Of a stretch of 7,963 nt of DNA, positions 1 through 6,603 are shown piece by piece. The notes beneath the pieces were generated by a model that was not told where the DNA came from, made no database searches, and was given only the letters and a program-made list of their open reading frames with translations. The stretch covers positions 380 to 8,342 of the forward strand of contig DMCN01000107.1 of assembly GCA_003445795.1 (NCBI GenBank), read 5' to 3'. The DNA comes from Gallionellaceae bacterium (GTDB lineage: Bacteria > Pseudomonadota > Gammaproteobacteria > Burkholderiales > Gallionellaceae). Every line of letters starts with the position of its first letter. Positions within the stretch are counted from its first letter, which is position 1. Position numbers and translations under genes: made by a program.

Positions 1-590
1 GGGTGCGCCTGACCCAGTCGCAATTCGATCCCATCCGCATCAGCGACCGTCTGTGGATCGTGCCGACCTGGCACGAACCGACCAACCCAAAAGCCATCAA
101 CATCGCGCTCGACCCCGGCCTCGCTTTTGGCACCGGCAGCCATCCGACCACGCGGCTATGCCTGCGCTGGCTGGACGGCAACATCAAGGGTAGTGAAAGC
201 GTGCTTGATTACGGCTGCGGTTCCGGCATTCTCGCCATCGCCGCGATGAAGCTGGGAGCCGGCAGCGCCGTCGGTGTCGACGTGGACGCGCAGGCCGTGG
301 TTGCCAGCCGCGACAACGCTTCCGCCAATCGGGTGCTCGCCGACTTCTACCTACCCGATGGGATCACGCTCGCGCAATATGATGTTGTCGTCGCCAACAT
401 CCTCACCAATCCCTTGCGCGCGCTGGCCCCGCTTTTGGCCGGTGCCGCGAAGCCGGGCGGTCGCATCGTACTCTCCGGCATCCTCGCCGAGCAGGCCGAG
501 GAAGTGATGCGCATCTACGCGCAATGGTTTGACCTCGCGCCCGCTGTGCTGGAAGATGGATGGTGTTGTCTGTCCGGCGTTAAACGATGA
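1..590 (+). CDS. prmA: Ribosomal protein L11 methyltransferase PrmA, 5'-truncated by the window edge
   Basis: PrmA is a cytoplasmic SAM-dependent enzyme that methylates ribosomal protein L11. About 195 C-terminal residues are present, against roughly 290-300 for the family, so the first third lies outside the window. The GTG at position 3 is almost certainly an internal valine: the residues after it align with the middle of E. coli PrmA, and the two leading G's fit the end of a Trp codon. Counting from that Val, I see the family signature DPGLAFGTGSHPTT (37-50), the SAM-binding glycine loop VLDYGCGSGILAIAA (67-81), the acidic GVDVD strand end (91-95) and VVANIL (129-134) at the usual catalytic-motif position. 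The C-terminus WCCLSGVKR matches the family end. The stop codon overlaps the next gene's ATG (ATGA, 587-590), so the two are probably translationally coupled. Identification is firm; only the N-terminus is missing. Confidence 0.95.
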   Translation, partial: VRLTQSQFDPIRISDRLWIVPTWHEPTNPKAINIALDPGLAFGTGSHPTTRLCLRWLDGNIKGSESVLDYGCGSGILAIAAMKLGAGSAVGVDVDAQAVVASRDNASANRVLADFYLPDGITLAQYDVVVANILTNPLRALAPLLAGAAKPGGRIVLSGILAEQAEEVMRIYAQWFDLAPAVLEDGWCCLSGVKR

Positions 591-1375
591 GCGATATCAC
601 GCGCTGCCCCGAATGCGGCACCCGCTTCAATGTGTCCGTTGCGCAACTCGCCGCGCATGACGGTCTGGTGCGCTGCGGCCATTGCCACGACGTCTTCGAT
701 GCGCGCAAACACCTGCACGAAGACGAGCCCAGCCCGCAACTCAGTCTGCCTATCGAGAATTTTCCGCAACAGGGCGGCTTCGACCTTTCGCCCATCCCCG
801 ATGTGCCCGAACTGGAGGAGGAGCCGCGCACGCTGGCGCAGCAAGTCCAGTTCATCGAGGAACTCACCGACGAAGTGCCCGCGAAGCCCGCACGAGGGCT
901 CAACTGGGCCGGGATATTGATCGCCGCGACACTGGCGCTGATGCTGCTCGGCCAGGCGACTTATTATTACCGCGTCGAACTGGGCGCGCGCCTGCCGGGA
1001 TTGAAACCGCTGCTGATACAGTATTGCGAATCGCTCTCCTGCACTGTCACCCTGCCGAAGAAGATAGACCTGATGGTGCTCGAATCTTCCGAACTCGAAT
1101 CCGACCCGGCGCAAAGCAACATCGTCATCCTGCACGCGCTGAGCCACAACCGCGCACCGTACGCGCAAACCTACCCCAGCCTGGAACTCACCCTCACCGA
1201 CATGCAGGACCAAGCCATCGCGCGTCGCGTCTTCCATCCGGCGGATTATCTGAAGAAAGGCACTGACGAGAAGATTGGCATCCCCGCCAACCGCGACCTG
1301 GATATCCGCCTGCGCATGGACACCACCGACCTCAAGCCGTCGGGGTATCGTTTGTTCCTGTTCTATCCCCAATAA
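587..1375 (+). CDS. Zinc-ribbon, single-pass membrane protein of the DUF3426 type
   Basis: This 262-residue protein has an N-terminal zinc ribbon of the MJ0042 type: C7-x2-C10 and C30-x2-C33, in CPECGTRF and VRCGHCHDVFDA. An acidic, proline-rich linker (about 44-104) follows, then one hydrophobic segment at about 107-127 that should span the inner membrane. The C-terminal part (about 130-262) resembles the DUF3426 domain and should lie outside the cytoplasm if the zinc ribbon is inside. Two cysteines there, C147 and C152, could form a disulfide. The start is fixed by the ATGA overlap with prmA. In proteobacteria such proteins are often encoded next to prmA; their function is not established to my knowledge, and I assign none. 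The family call rests on architecture and remembered similarity. A promoter for the downstream riboswitch lies immediately after the stop codon. Confidence 0.85.
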   Translation: MSDITRCPECGTRFNVSVAQLAAHDGLVRCGHCHDVFDARKHLHEDEPSPQLSLPIENFPQQGGFDLSPIPDVPELEEEPRTLAQQVQFIEELTDEVPAKPARGLNWAGILIAATLALMLLGQATYYYRVELGARLPGLKPLLIQYCESLSCTVTLPKKIDLMVLESSELESDPAQSNIVILHALSHNRAPYAQTYPSLELTLTDMQDQAIARRVFHPADYLKKGTDEKIGIPANRDLDIRLRMDTTDLKPSGYRLFLFYPQ

Positions 1376-1385
1376 CAAGTTCCGG

Positions 1386-1391
1386 TATAAT
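1386..1391 (+). promoter_or_regulatory. Probable -10 element of the gcvT leader promoter
   Basis: A perfect TATAAT sits 10 nt after the stop of the DUF3426 gene. A G at the extended -10 position (CGGTATAAT) may help. A start site about 7 nt downstream, near 1398, would place transcription just ahead of the first glycine aptamer (1411), as expected for a riboswitch leader. The -35 region, 16-18 nt upstream and inside the preceding gene's end, has no good TTGACA match, so strength or activator dependence is unknown. Position and context make it credible; it is not proven. Confidence 0.6.
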
Positions 1392-1410
1392 CCGCCCTGC
1401 CGTTCAAACC

Positions 1411-1571
1411 GACTGGGAGAGCGTGCCGTCAGGCACCGCCGAAGGCGCAATACCCGTAACCGCTCAGGCCCATGAACCAGTCGGAACAGGCAAATCTGGA
1501 GAGCGCTGTTCAATCAGCCACCGAAGGGGCACACGGCCAACACCGTAATCTCTCAGGTATCAAGGACAGAT
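1411..1571 (+). ncRNA. Tandem glycine riboswitch (two aptamers), gcvT leader
   Basis: The leader RNA carries two consecutive glycine-aptamer cores. Aptamer 1 (1411-1482) is closed by P1 GACTGG (1411-1416) with CCAGTC (1477-1482). It contains GGGAGAG (1415-1421), CACCGCCGAAGG (1434-1445) and CTCAGGC (1463-1469). Aptamer 2 (1494-1571) is closed by P1 ATCTG (1494-1498) with CAGAT (1567-1571). It contains GGAGAGCG (1498-1505), CACCGAAGGGGCA (1519-1531) and TCTCAGG (1551-1557). The linker is only 11 nt. A CCTG/CAGG pairing (1396-1399 with 1487-1490) could form the leader-linker helix known from this class, if transcription starts early enough. Glycine riboswitches before gcvT are known, and most switch expression on when glycine is bound. 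The terminator directly downstream indicates control of transcription elongation. Class assignment is very secure; the switch direction is inferred. Confidence 0.95.
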
Positions 1572-1573
1572 GG

Positions 1574-1604
1574 GGGCGAGGCCATATGGCCTCGCCCTTT
1601 TTTA
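1574..1604 (+). terminator. Intrinsic terminator of the glycine riboswitch expression platform
   Basis: A perfect 10-bp GC-rich stem, GGGCGAGGCC (1574-1583) with GGCCTCGCCC (1588-1597), encloses an ATAT loop and is followed by six T's (1598-1603). It begins 3 nt after the closing helix of aptamer 2 and ends 17 nt before the gcvT ATG. It therefore reads as the regulated terminator of the riboswitch rather than the end of the upstream gene, whose stop is 200 nt away. Confidence 0.93.
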
Positions 1605-1620
1605 TTTGCAGAAAGCAGCC

Positions 1621-2706
1621 ATGACGACTCTCAAAACAACTCCTTTGAATGCAGCCCACCGCGCCATGGGCGCCAAGATGGTGGATTTCGGCGGCTGGGA
1701 CATGCCGGTGAACTACGGTTCGCAGATCGACGAACACCACCAGGTGCGCAACGATGTCGGCATGTTCGACGTGTGCCACATGCGCGTGGTGGATGCCAAG
1801 GGCGACGGCGTGCGCGCCTTCCTGCGCTACCTGCTGGCCAACAACGCCGACAAGATCACCATTCCCGGCAAGGCACTGTATTCCGCCATGCTGCGTCCCG
1901 AAGGCGTTGTGATCGACGACCTCATCATCTATTTCATGACCGAGCAGTGGTTCCGCATCGTGGTGAACGCGGGAACGGCGGACAAGGACATCGCGTGGAT
2001 GAAGGAACAGGCCGCCACACATGCGCCCAAACTCACCATCACTTCGCGCGATGATCTGGCGATGGTCGCGATACAGGGACCAAATGCCCGCGCCAAGGTG
2101 TGGGAAGTGCTGCCGCAGACAAAAGCGGCGACCGAGAATCTGGTGAACTTCCAGGCCGCCGATTGCGGCGAGTATTTCGTGGCGCGCACCGGCTACACTG
2201 GTGAAGACGGTTTCGAGGTGATGCTGCCCAAAGAAAAGGTCGAGGCATTCTGGTACGCGCTGAGCAAAGTCGGCGTCAAACCCATCGGCCTGGGCGCACG
2301 CGACACACTGCGTCTGGAAGCCGGCATGAACCTGTACGGCCAGGATATGGATGAAACCGTCGGCCCGCTGGAATCCGGACTGGCCTGGACGGTGGACCTG
2401 AAGAGCGAGCGCGACTTCATCGGCAAGGCCGCCCTGCTGGCCAACCCGCCGACGAAGAAACTTGCCGGACTGGTGTTACTGGATCGCGGCGTGCTGCGCG
2501 GCCACCAGAAGGTGAAGACCGCGCATGGCGATGGCGAGATCACCAGCGGTTCATTTTCCCCGACTCTTGAAAAATCCATCGCACTGGCACGCATCCCGAA
2601 CGCAGTGCAACTCGGCGACACCGTGCAGGTCGAGATCCGCGACAAATTGTTGAACGCAAAAGTAGTGAAGTACCCATTCGCCCGCAACGGCAAAGGCCTC
2701 ATTTAA
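1621..2706 (+). CDS. gcvT: Glycine cleavage system T protein (aminomethyltransferase)
   Basis: GcvT takes the aminomethyl group from lipoylated GcvH, transfers the one-carbon unit to tetrahydrofolate and releases ammonia. The product is 361 residues (E. coli 364) and aligns along its whole length. Visible landmarks are DFGGWDMPVNYG (22-33), the folate-site acidic pair D99-D100 in GVVIDDLIIYF, GYTGEDGFE in the middle, the GLGARDTLRLEAGMNLYGQDMDE block, and the C-terminal TSGSFSPTLEKSIALARIP. I chose ATG 1621, giving MTTLKTTPLN. An in-frame ATG at 1570 lies inside the riboswitch and terminator and would add 17 unrelated residues. The ribosome site is weak (GAAAG at 1611-1615). A minor oddity is FDVCHM (C52), where E. 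coli has FDVSHM. It is the first gene under the glycine riboswitch, and gcvH follows after 23 nt. Confidence 0.97.
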   Translation: MTTLKTTPLNAAHRAMGAKMVDFGGWDMPVNYGSQIDEHHQVRNDVGMFDVCHMRVVDAKGDGVRAFLRYLLANNADKITIPGKALYSAMLRPEGVVIDDLIIYFMTEQWFRIVVNAGTADKDIAWMKEQAATHAPKLTITSRDDLAMVAIQGPNARAKVWEVLPQTKAATENLVNFQAADCGEYFVARTGYTGEDGFEVMLPKEKVEAFWYALSKVGVKPIGLGARDTLRLEAGMNLYGQDMDETVGPLESGLAWTVDLKSERDFIGKAALLANPPTKKLAGLVLLDRGVLRGHQKVKTAHGDGEITSGSFSPTLEKSIALARIPNAVQLGDTVQVEIRDKLLNAKVVKYPFARNGKGLI

Positions 2707-2715
2707 TAATTATTC

Positions 2716-2722
2716 AAAAGGA
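2716..2722 (+). promoter_or_regulatory. Ribosome binding site that fixes the gcvH start
   Basis: AAAAGGA lies 7 nt before the ATG at 2730 but only 1 nt before the in-frame ATG at 2724. The spacing favours 2730. The resulting MSNPSNLKYT start also parallels E. coli GcvH, which begins MSN. Confidence 0.7.
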
Positions 2723-2729
2723 CATGACC

Positions 2730-3119
2730 ATGAGCAATCCATCCAACCTGAAATACACCGCCTCCCACGAATGGGTCAAAACCGAAGCCGACGGCAGCAT
2801 CACCATCGGCATCACCCAGCACGCGCAGGAACTGCTGGGCGATATGGTGTTCGTCGAAGCGCCCGCTGCCGGCCGCAAGCTGAAAGCCAAGGAAGAATGC
2901 GCCGTGGTGGAATCGGTGAAGGCCGCTGCCGATGTTTACGCACCCGTTTCCGGCGAAGTCATTGCCGCCAACGGCAATCTGGACAGTGCACCGGAAACCA
3001 TCAATAGCGACCCTTACGGCGCGTGGATCTTCAAGATGAAGCCGGACAGTGCGGCGGATGTCGCTGCCCTGTTGGATGCGACCGCGTACCAGGCCGTCGT
3101 CGACAGCGAAGCTCACTAA
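2730..3119 (+). CDS. gcvH: Glycine cleavage system H protein (lipoyl carrier)
   Basis: GcvH is the small carrier whose lipoyl-lysine arm shuttles the aminomethyl intermediate between P-, T- and L-proteins. From ATG 2730 it has 129 residues, the same as E. coli GcvH. The lipoylation site is K64 in VVESVKAAADVYAPVSGEV. HEWV (13-16), GITQHAQELLGDMVFVEAP (28-46) and the C-terminal LLDATAYQAVVDSE are also typical. A start at 2724 would add only two residues (MT). It lies 23 nt after gcvT, with no terminator between, so it should share the riboswitch-controlled transcript. A strong intrinsic terminator follows 11 nt after its stop, so many transcripts probably end here. Confidence 0.97.
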   Translation: MSNPSNLKYTASHEWVKTEADGSITIGITQHAQELLGDMVFVEAPAAGRKLKAKEECAVVESVKAAADVYAPVSGEVIAANGNLDSAPETINSDPYGAWIFKMKPDSAADVAALLDATAYQAVVDSEAH

Positions 3120-3130
3120 GAACTGCACAC

Positions 3131-3162
3131 GGGAGTGGGGCTCGGCCCCGCTCCCTTTTTTA
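3131..3162 (+). terminator. Intrinsic terminator between gcvH and gcvP
   Basis: An 11-bp stem pairs GGGAGTGGGGC (3131-3141) with GCCCCGCTCCC (3145-3155), with one G-U wobble, a TCG loop and six T's (3156-3161). It starts 11 nt after the gcvH stop and ends about 30 nt before the gcvP ATG. The structure looks fully functional. It should end or strongly reduce transcription from gcvTH into gcvP, unless it is bypassed. Confidence 0.9.
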
Positions 3163-3190
3163 TTTGCCATCCTTCAGAGTCACTCCGACC

Positions 3191-6046
3191 ATGAACAATA
3201 CCGAACAATTCGCGAATCGCCACAACGGCCCAAGCACCAATGACGTGCAGGCCATGCTGAAGAAGATCAATGCGCCTTCACTGGATGCACTGATCGACCA
3301 GACCGTGCCCGCCACCATCCGCCTGAAGAAACCGCTCAACCTGCCCGCGGGCATGAGCGAACATGCTTTCCTGAACCATCTGCGCGGCATCGCGGCGAAG
3401 AACAAGTTGTTCAAGAGTTATATCGGTCTGGGTTATTACGACACTGTCGTGCCGCCGGTGATCCAGCGCAACGTGCTGGAGAACCCGGGCTGGTACACCG
3501 CTTACACGCCGTATCAGGCCGAGATCGCGCAGGGTCGCCTGGAAGCGCTGCTGAATTTCCAGACCATGATCATGGACCTGACCGGCATGGAGATCGCCAA
3601 CGCCTCCCTGCTGGACGAAGCCACCGCCGCCGCAGAAGCGATGACCATGCTGCACGGCCTGCGCTCACGCGACGACGTCGCCGCGGGCAAGAACAGTTTC
3701 TTCGTGTCCAACGAATGCTTCCCGCAGACCATTGAGCTGCTGAAGACGCGCGCCAAGCCGCTGGGCATTGAGCTGGTGATCGGCGACTTCAAGACGCTCA
3801 CGCTGAACGACAAGCTGTACGGCGCGCTGCTGCAATATCCGACTGCCGACGGCACCGTGCATGACTATGCCGACTTTGTCGCACGCGCCAAAGCCAACGG
3901 CATGACCATCGCTGTTGCCGCCGATATCCTGAGTCTGGTGCTGCTCACGCCGCCCGGCGAATGGGGTGCGGACGTTGTGCTGGGTTCCACGCAGCGCTTC
4001 GGCGTGCCGATGGGCTACGGCGGCCCGCACGCCGCCTTCTTCGCCTGCCGCGATGCGCACAAGCGCTCCATGCCGGGCCGCATCATCGGCGTGTCTGTCG
4101 ATGCCGATGGCAACCCGGCATTGCGCATGGCATTGCAGACACGCGAACAGCATATCCGCCGCGAGAAGGCCACTTCCAACATCTGCACCGCGCAGGCATT
4201 GCTGGCGATCATGGCCAGCATGTACGCGGTGTATCACGGCGCGGAAGGCCTGCACGGTATCGCCGCGCAGGTGCATCGTTCCACCGCCCTGCTGGCGGGC
4301 GAGTTGAAGAAGCTCGGCTACAAAGTGGCCGAAGGCATGTTCTTCGACACCATCAAGCTCATGCACACCGACAACGTTAAAGTGCATGCACTGGCCGAAG
4401 CGGCGCAAATCAATTTCCGCTATGCCGCCGACGGGGTGGGTATTTCGCTCGACCAGACCACTTCGCTCGACGACCTCAACGCCATCCTCGCCGTGTTCGC
4501 ACAAAAGGTCGGCAAGCCAGCACCGGTACTCACTTCGGCGCAACTCGCCACGCAACCGCTACTCGTAAAACAGCGCCAGTCGGCCATCCTGAGCCATCCA
4601 GTGTTCAGCTGCTATCATTCCGAAACCGAGATGATGCGATACATCAAGCGCCTGGAAAACAAGGACCTGTCGCTCACGCACTCCATGATCTCGCTGGGTT
4701 CCTGCACCATGAAGCTCAACGCGGCTTCCGAGATGCTGGGTTTGACCTGGCCGGAGTTCGCCAACTTGCATCCCTTCGTGCCACTAGAACAGGCCGCGGG
4801 TTATCAGGAGCTGATTGCCGGTCTGGATGCCGATCTGTCCGAGATCACCGGTTTCGCGCAGATGAGCTTCCAGCCCAACAGCGGTGCTTCCGGCGAATAC
4901 GCCGGTCTGCTAGTCATTCAGGCCTATCATCGTTCGCGCGGCGAAGCACAGCGCAATGTGGTGCTCATCCCCTCCTCCGCGCACGGTACCAACCCGGCAA
5001 GTGCGGCGATGTGCGGCATGCATATCGTGGTGGTGAAGTGCGACGCCAAGGGCAACATCGACGTGGACGACCTGCGCGCCAAGGCGGAGGAACACAAGGC
5101 CGACCTGTCGTGCCTAATGGTGACCTACCCCAGCACGCACGGCGTGTACGAAGAAAGCATCAAGGACATCACCTCTATCATCCATGCCAACGGCGGCCAG
5201 GTGTACATGGACGGCGCCAACATGAACGCGCAGGTTGGCCTCACCAGCCCCGGCAACATCGGCGCGGACGTGTGCCACCTCAACCTGCACAAGACCTTCG
5301 CCATCCCGCACGGCGGTGGCGGACCCGGTGTCGGCCCCATCGGCGTGGCGGCGCATCTCGCACCGTTCCTGCCTTCGCATCCGGTGGTCAAGGTCGGCGG
5401 CGCGCAGGGCATCCACGCGGTGTCGGCGGCACCGTACGGCAGCGCACTGATCCTGATGATCTCCTATGGTTATATCAAGATGATGGGCGGCAAGGGCCTC
5501 ACCGAGGCGACCAAGATGGCGATCCTGAATGCCAACTACATCAAGGAATCGCTGAAGGACAGCTACGCCACGCTGTACAGCGGCAGCAACGGCCGCTGTG
5601 CGCACGAGATGATCCTGGATTGCCGCGAATGGAAGAAAGAAGGCGTGGAAGTGACGGACATCGCGAAGCGCCTGATGGACTTCGGCTTCCATGCGCCGAC
5701 CACTTCCTTCCCGGTGGTGGATACGCTGATGGTGGAACCGACCGAAAGCGAATCCAAGGCCGAGCTGGACCGTTTCTGCGAGGCCATGATCGCCATTCGC
5801 AAGGAGATCGATGAAGTCATCTCCGGCAAGGTGGACAAGAAGGACAACATCCTCAAGCATGCGCCGCATACCGCGAAATCGGTATGCGCCAACGAGTGGC
5901 TACGTCCCTACACACGGGAACAGGCTGCCTACCCCTTGAACTGGGTACGCGAAAATAAATTCTGGCCTGCCGTGGCTCGGGTGGATAATGTGTACGGCGA
6001 CAAGAATCTGGTTTGTGCTTGTCCGCCGGTTTCGTCATACACATAA
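3191..6046 (+). CDS. gcvP: Glycine dehydrogenase (decarboxylating), P protein of the glycine cleavage system
   Basis: GcvP is the pyridoxal-phosphate enzyme that decarboxylates glycine and loads the aminomethyl group onto the lipoyl arm of GcvH. From ATG 3191 it has 951 residues (E. coli 957), so this is the single-chain form with both halves fused, not the split GcvPA/GcvPB form. N-terminal marks are RHNGPS, SYIGLGYYDT and NPGWYTAYTPYQAEIAQGRLEALLNFQ. The C-terminal half has SLGSCTMKLN, QPNSGASGEYAGL, SSAHGTNPASAAMCGM and HLNLHKTFAIPHGGGGPG. The PLP-binding lysine is K701 (codon 5291-5293). The end VYGDKNLVCACPPVSSYT matches the family. The frame stays open upstream to 3023, but that part lies inside gcvH and the terminator, so 3191 is chosen. 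The ribosome site is weak. The gene is separated from gcvH by a terminator, and I see no clear promoter in the 28-nt gap. tpx follows after 14 nt. Confidence 0.97.
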   Translation: MNNTEQFANRHNGPSTNDVQAMLKKINAPSLDALIDQTVPATIRLKKPLNLPAGMSEHAFLNHLRGIAAKNKLFKSYIGLGYYDTVVPPVIQRNVLENPGWYTAYTPYQAEIAQGRLEALLNFQTMIMDLTGMEIANASLLDEATAAAEAMTMLHGLRSRDDVAAGKNSFFVSNECFPQTIELLKTRAKPLGIELVIGDFKTLTLNDKLYGALLQYPTADGTVHDYADFVARAKANGMTIAVAADILSLVLLTPPGEWGADVVLGSTQRFGVPMGYGGPHAAFFACRDAHKRSMPGRIIGVSVDADGNPALRMALQTREQHIRREKATSNICTAQALLAIMASMYAVYHGAEGLHGIAAQVHRSTALLAGELKKLGYKVAEGMFFDTIKLMHTDNVKVHALAEAAQINFRYAADGVGISLDQTTSLDDLNAILAVFAQKVGKPAPVLTSAQLATQPLLVKQRQSAILSHPVFSCYHSETEMMRYIKRLENKDLSLTHSMISLGSCTMKLNAASEMLGLTWPEFANLHPFVPLEQAAGYQELIAGLDADLSEITGFAQMSFQPNSGASGEYAGLLVIQAYHRSRGEAQRNVVLIPSSAHGTNPASAAMCGMHIVVVKCDAKGNIDVDDLRAKAEEHKADLSCLMVTYPSTHGVYEESIKDITSIIHANGGQVYMDGANMNAQVGLTSPGNIGADVCHLNLHKTFAIPHGGGGPGVGPIGVAAHLAPFLPSHPVVKVGGAQGIHAVSAAPYGSALILMISYGYIKMMGGKGLTEATKMAILNANYIKESLKDSYATLYSGSNGRCAHEMILDCREWKKEGVEVTDIAKRLMDFGFHAPTTSFPVVDTLMVEPTESESKAELDRFCEAMIAIRKEIDEVISGKVDKKDNILKHAPHTAKSVCANEWLRPYTREQAAYPLNWVRENKFWPAVARVDNVYGDKNLVCACPPVSSYT

Positions 6047-6049
6047 AAC

Positions 6050-6055
6050 AAGGAG
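6050..6055 (+). promoter_or_regulatory. Strong ribosome binding site of tpx
   Basis: AAGGAG sits 5 nt before the ATG at 6061. It sets this start over the upstream in-frame TTG at 6013, which lies inside the end of gcvP. It is the best Shine-Dalgarno match in the window. Confidence 0.85.
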
Positions 6056-6060
6056 CGAAC

Positions 6061-6582
6061 ATGGCCAAGGACACCGTAAAGAAACCCGCAACCACTCTGG
6101 CCGGAGCCCCTGTCACCCTGTTTGGAACCTTTCCCTCAGTGGGCCAGCAGGCGCCCGACTTCACACTGGTGGGCAAAGACTTGAACGACGTTTCACTGCA
6201 AAGCTATGCAGGAAAACGCAAGGTGCTCAACATCGTGCCCAGTCTCGACACCGCCGTGTGCGCCACTTCCACTCGCAAGTTCAACGAGGCGGCGAGCCAG
6301 CTGAACAACACCGTGGTACTGGTGATCTCCGCCGACCTGCCCTTCGCCATGAGCCGCTTCTGCGTGGCCGAAGGCCTGGAAAATGTGGTCACGCTGTCGC
6401 TGATGCGCGGCCGTGACTTCATGCGCAACTACGGCGTGAAGATCGCCGACACCGCGCTGGCCGGTGTCACCGCCCGCGCGGTGCTGGTTCTGGACGACAA
6501 GAACCAGATCATCCACGCCGAGCTGGTCGACGACATCAAGCACGAACCGAACTACGAGGCGGCACTGGCGGTATTGCGCTAA
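6061..6582 (+). CDS. tpx: Thiol peroxidase, Tpx-type 2-Cys peroxiredoxin
   Basis: Tpx reduces hydrogen peroxide and organic hydroperoxides, taking electrons from thioredoxin. The 173-residue product (E. coli 168) aligns throughout. The peroxidatic cysteine is C67 in PSLDTAVCATS, with its conserved Thr at 64. The resolving cysteine is C101 in SADLPFAMSRFCVAEGL, the spacing typical of atypical 2-Cys Tpx enzymes. GKRKVLNIVPS, NTVVLVISADLPFA and the C-terminal EPNYEAALAVLR are near-identical to family members. No signal peptide is apparent. In E. coli Tpx is periplasm-associated in older literature but is generally treated as cytosolic. It begins 14 nt after gcvP, and the PilZ gene starts 21 nt after its stop, so it may be cotranscribed with both. 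A weak promoter inside the end of gcvP cannot be excluded. Confidence 0.96.
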   Translation: MAKDTVKKPATTLAGAPVTLFGTFPSVGQQAPDFTLVGKDLNDVSLQSYAGKRKVLNIVPSLDTAVCATSTRKFNEAASQLNNTVVLVISADLPFAMSRFCVAEGLENVVTLSLMRGRDFMRNYGVKIADTALAGVTARAVLVLDDKNQIIHAELVDDIKHEPNYEAALAVLR

Positions 6583-6603
6583 ACGACCCCACCGGTACGC
6601 AAG

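Noticed and set aside
515..1513. 332-residue antisense open frame across prmA, the DUF3426 gene and the riboswitch
   Set aside because: It runs through two supported coding regions and a structured RNA, with low-complexity Arg/Gln/Leu composition and no family signature.
1570..1620. Upstream ATG extending gcvT by 17 codons
   Set aside because: The extra codons coincide with the riboswitch terminator hairpin and T-tract; GcvT homology begins at 1621.
3023..3190. Upstream start extending gcvP by 56 codons
   Set aside because: The extension lies in another frame of gcvH and through the terminator; GcvP homology begins at 3191.
5011..5814. 267-residue + strand frame inside gcvP
   Set aside because: It is an alternative frame of an intact, well-conserved gene, with Arg/Gly/His-rich composition and no domain.
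6583..6603. Possible terminator or promoter between tpx and the PilZ gene
   Set aside because: The 21-nt gap has no hairpin with a T-tract and no promoter-like hexamers.
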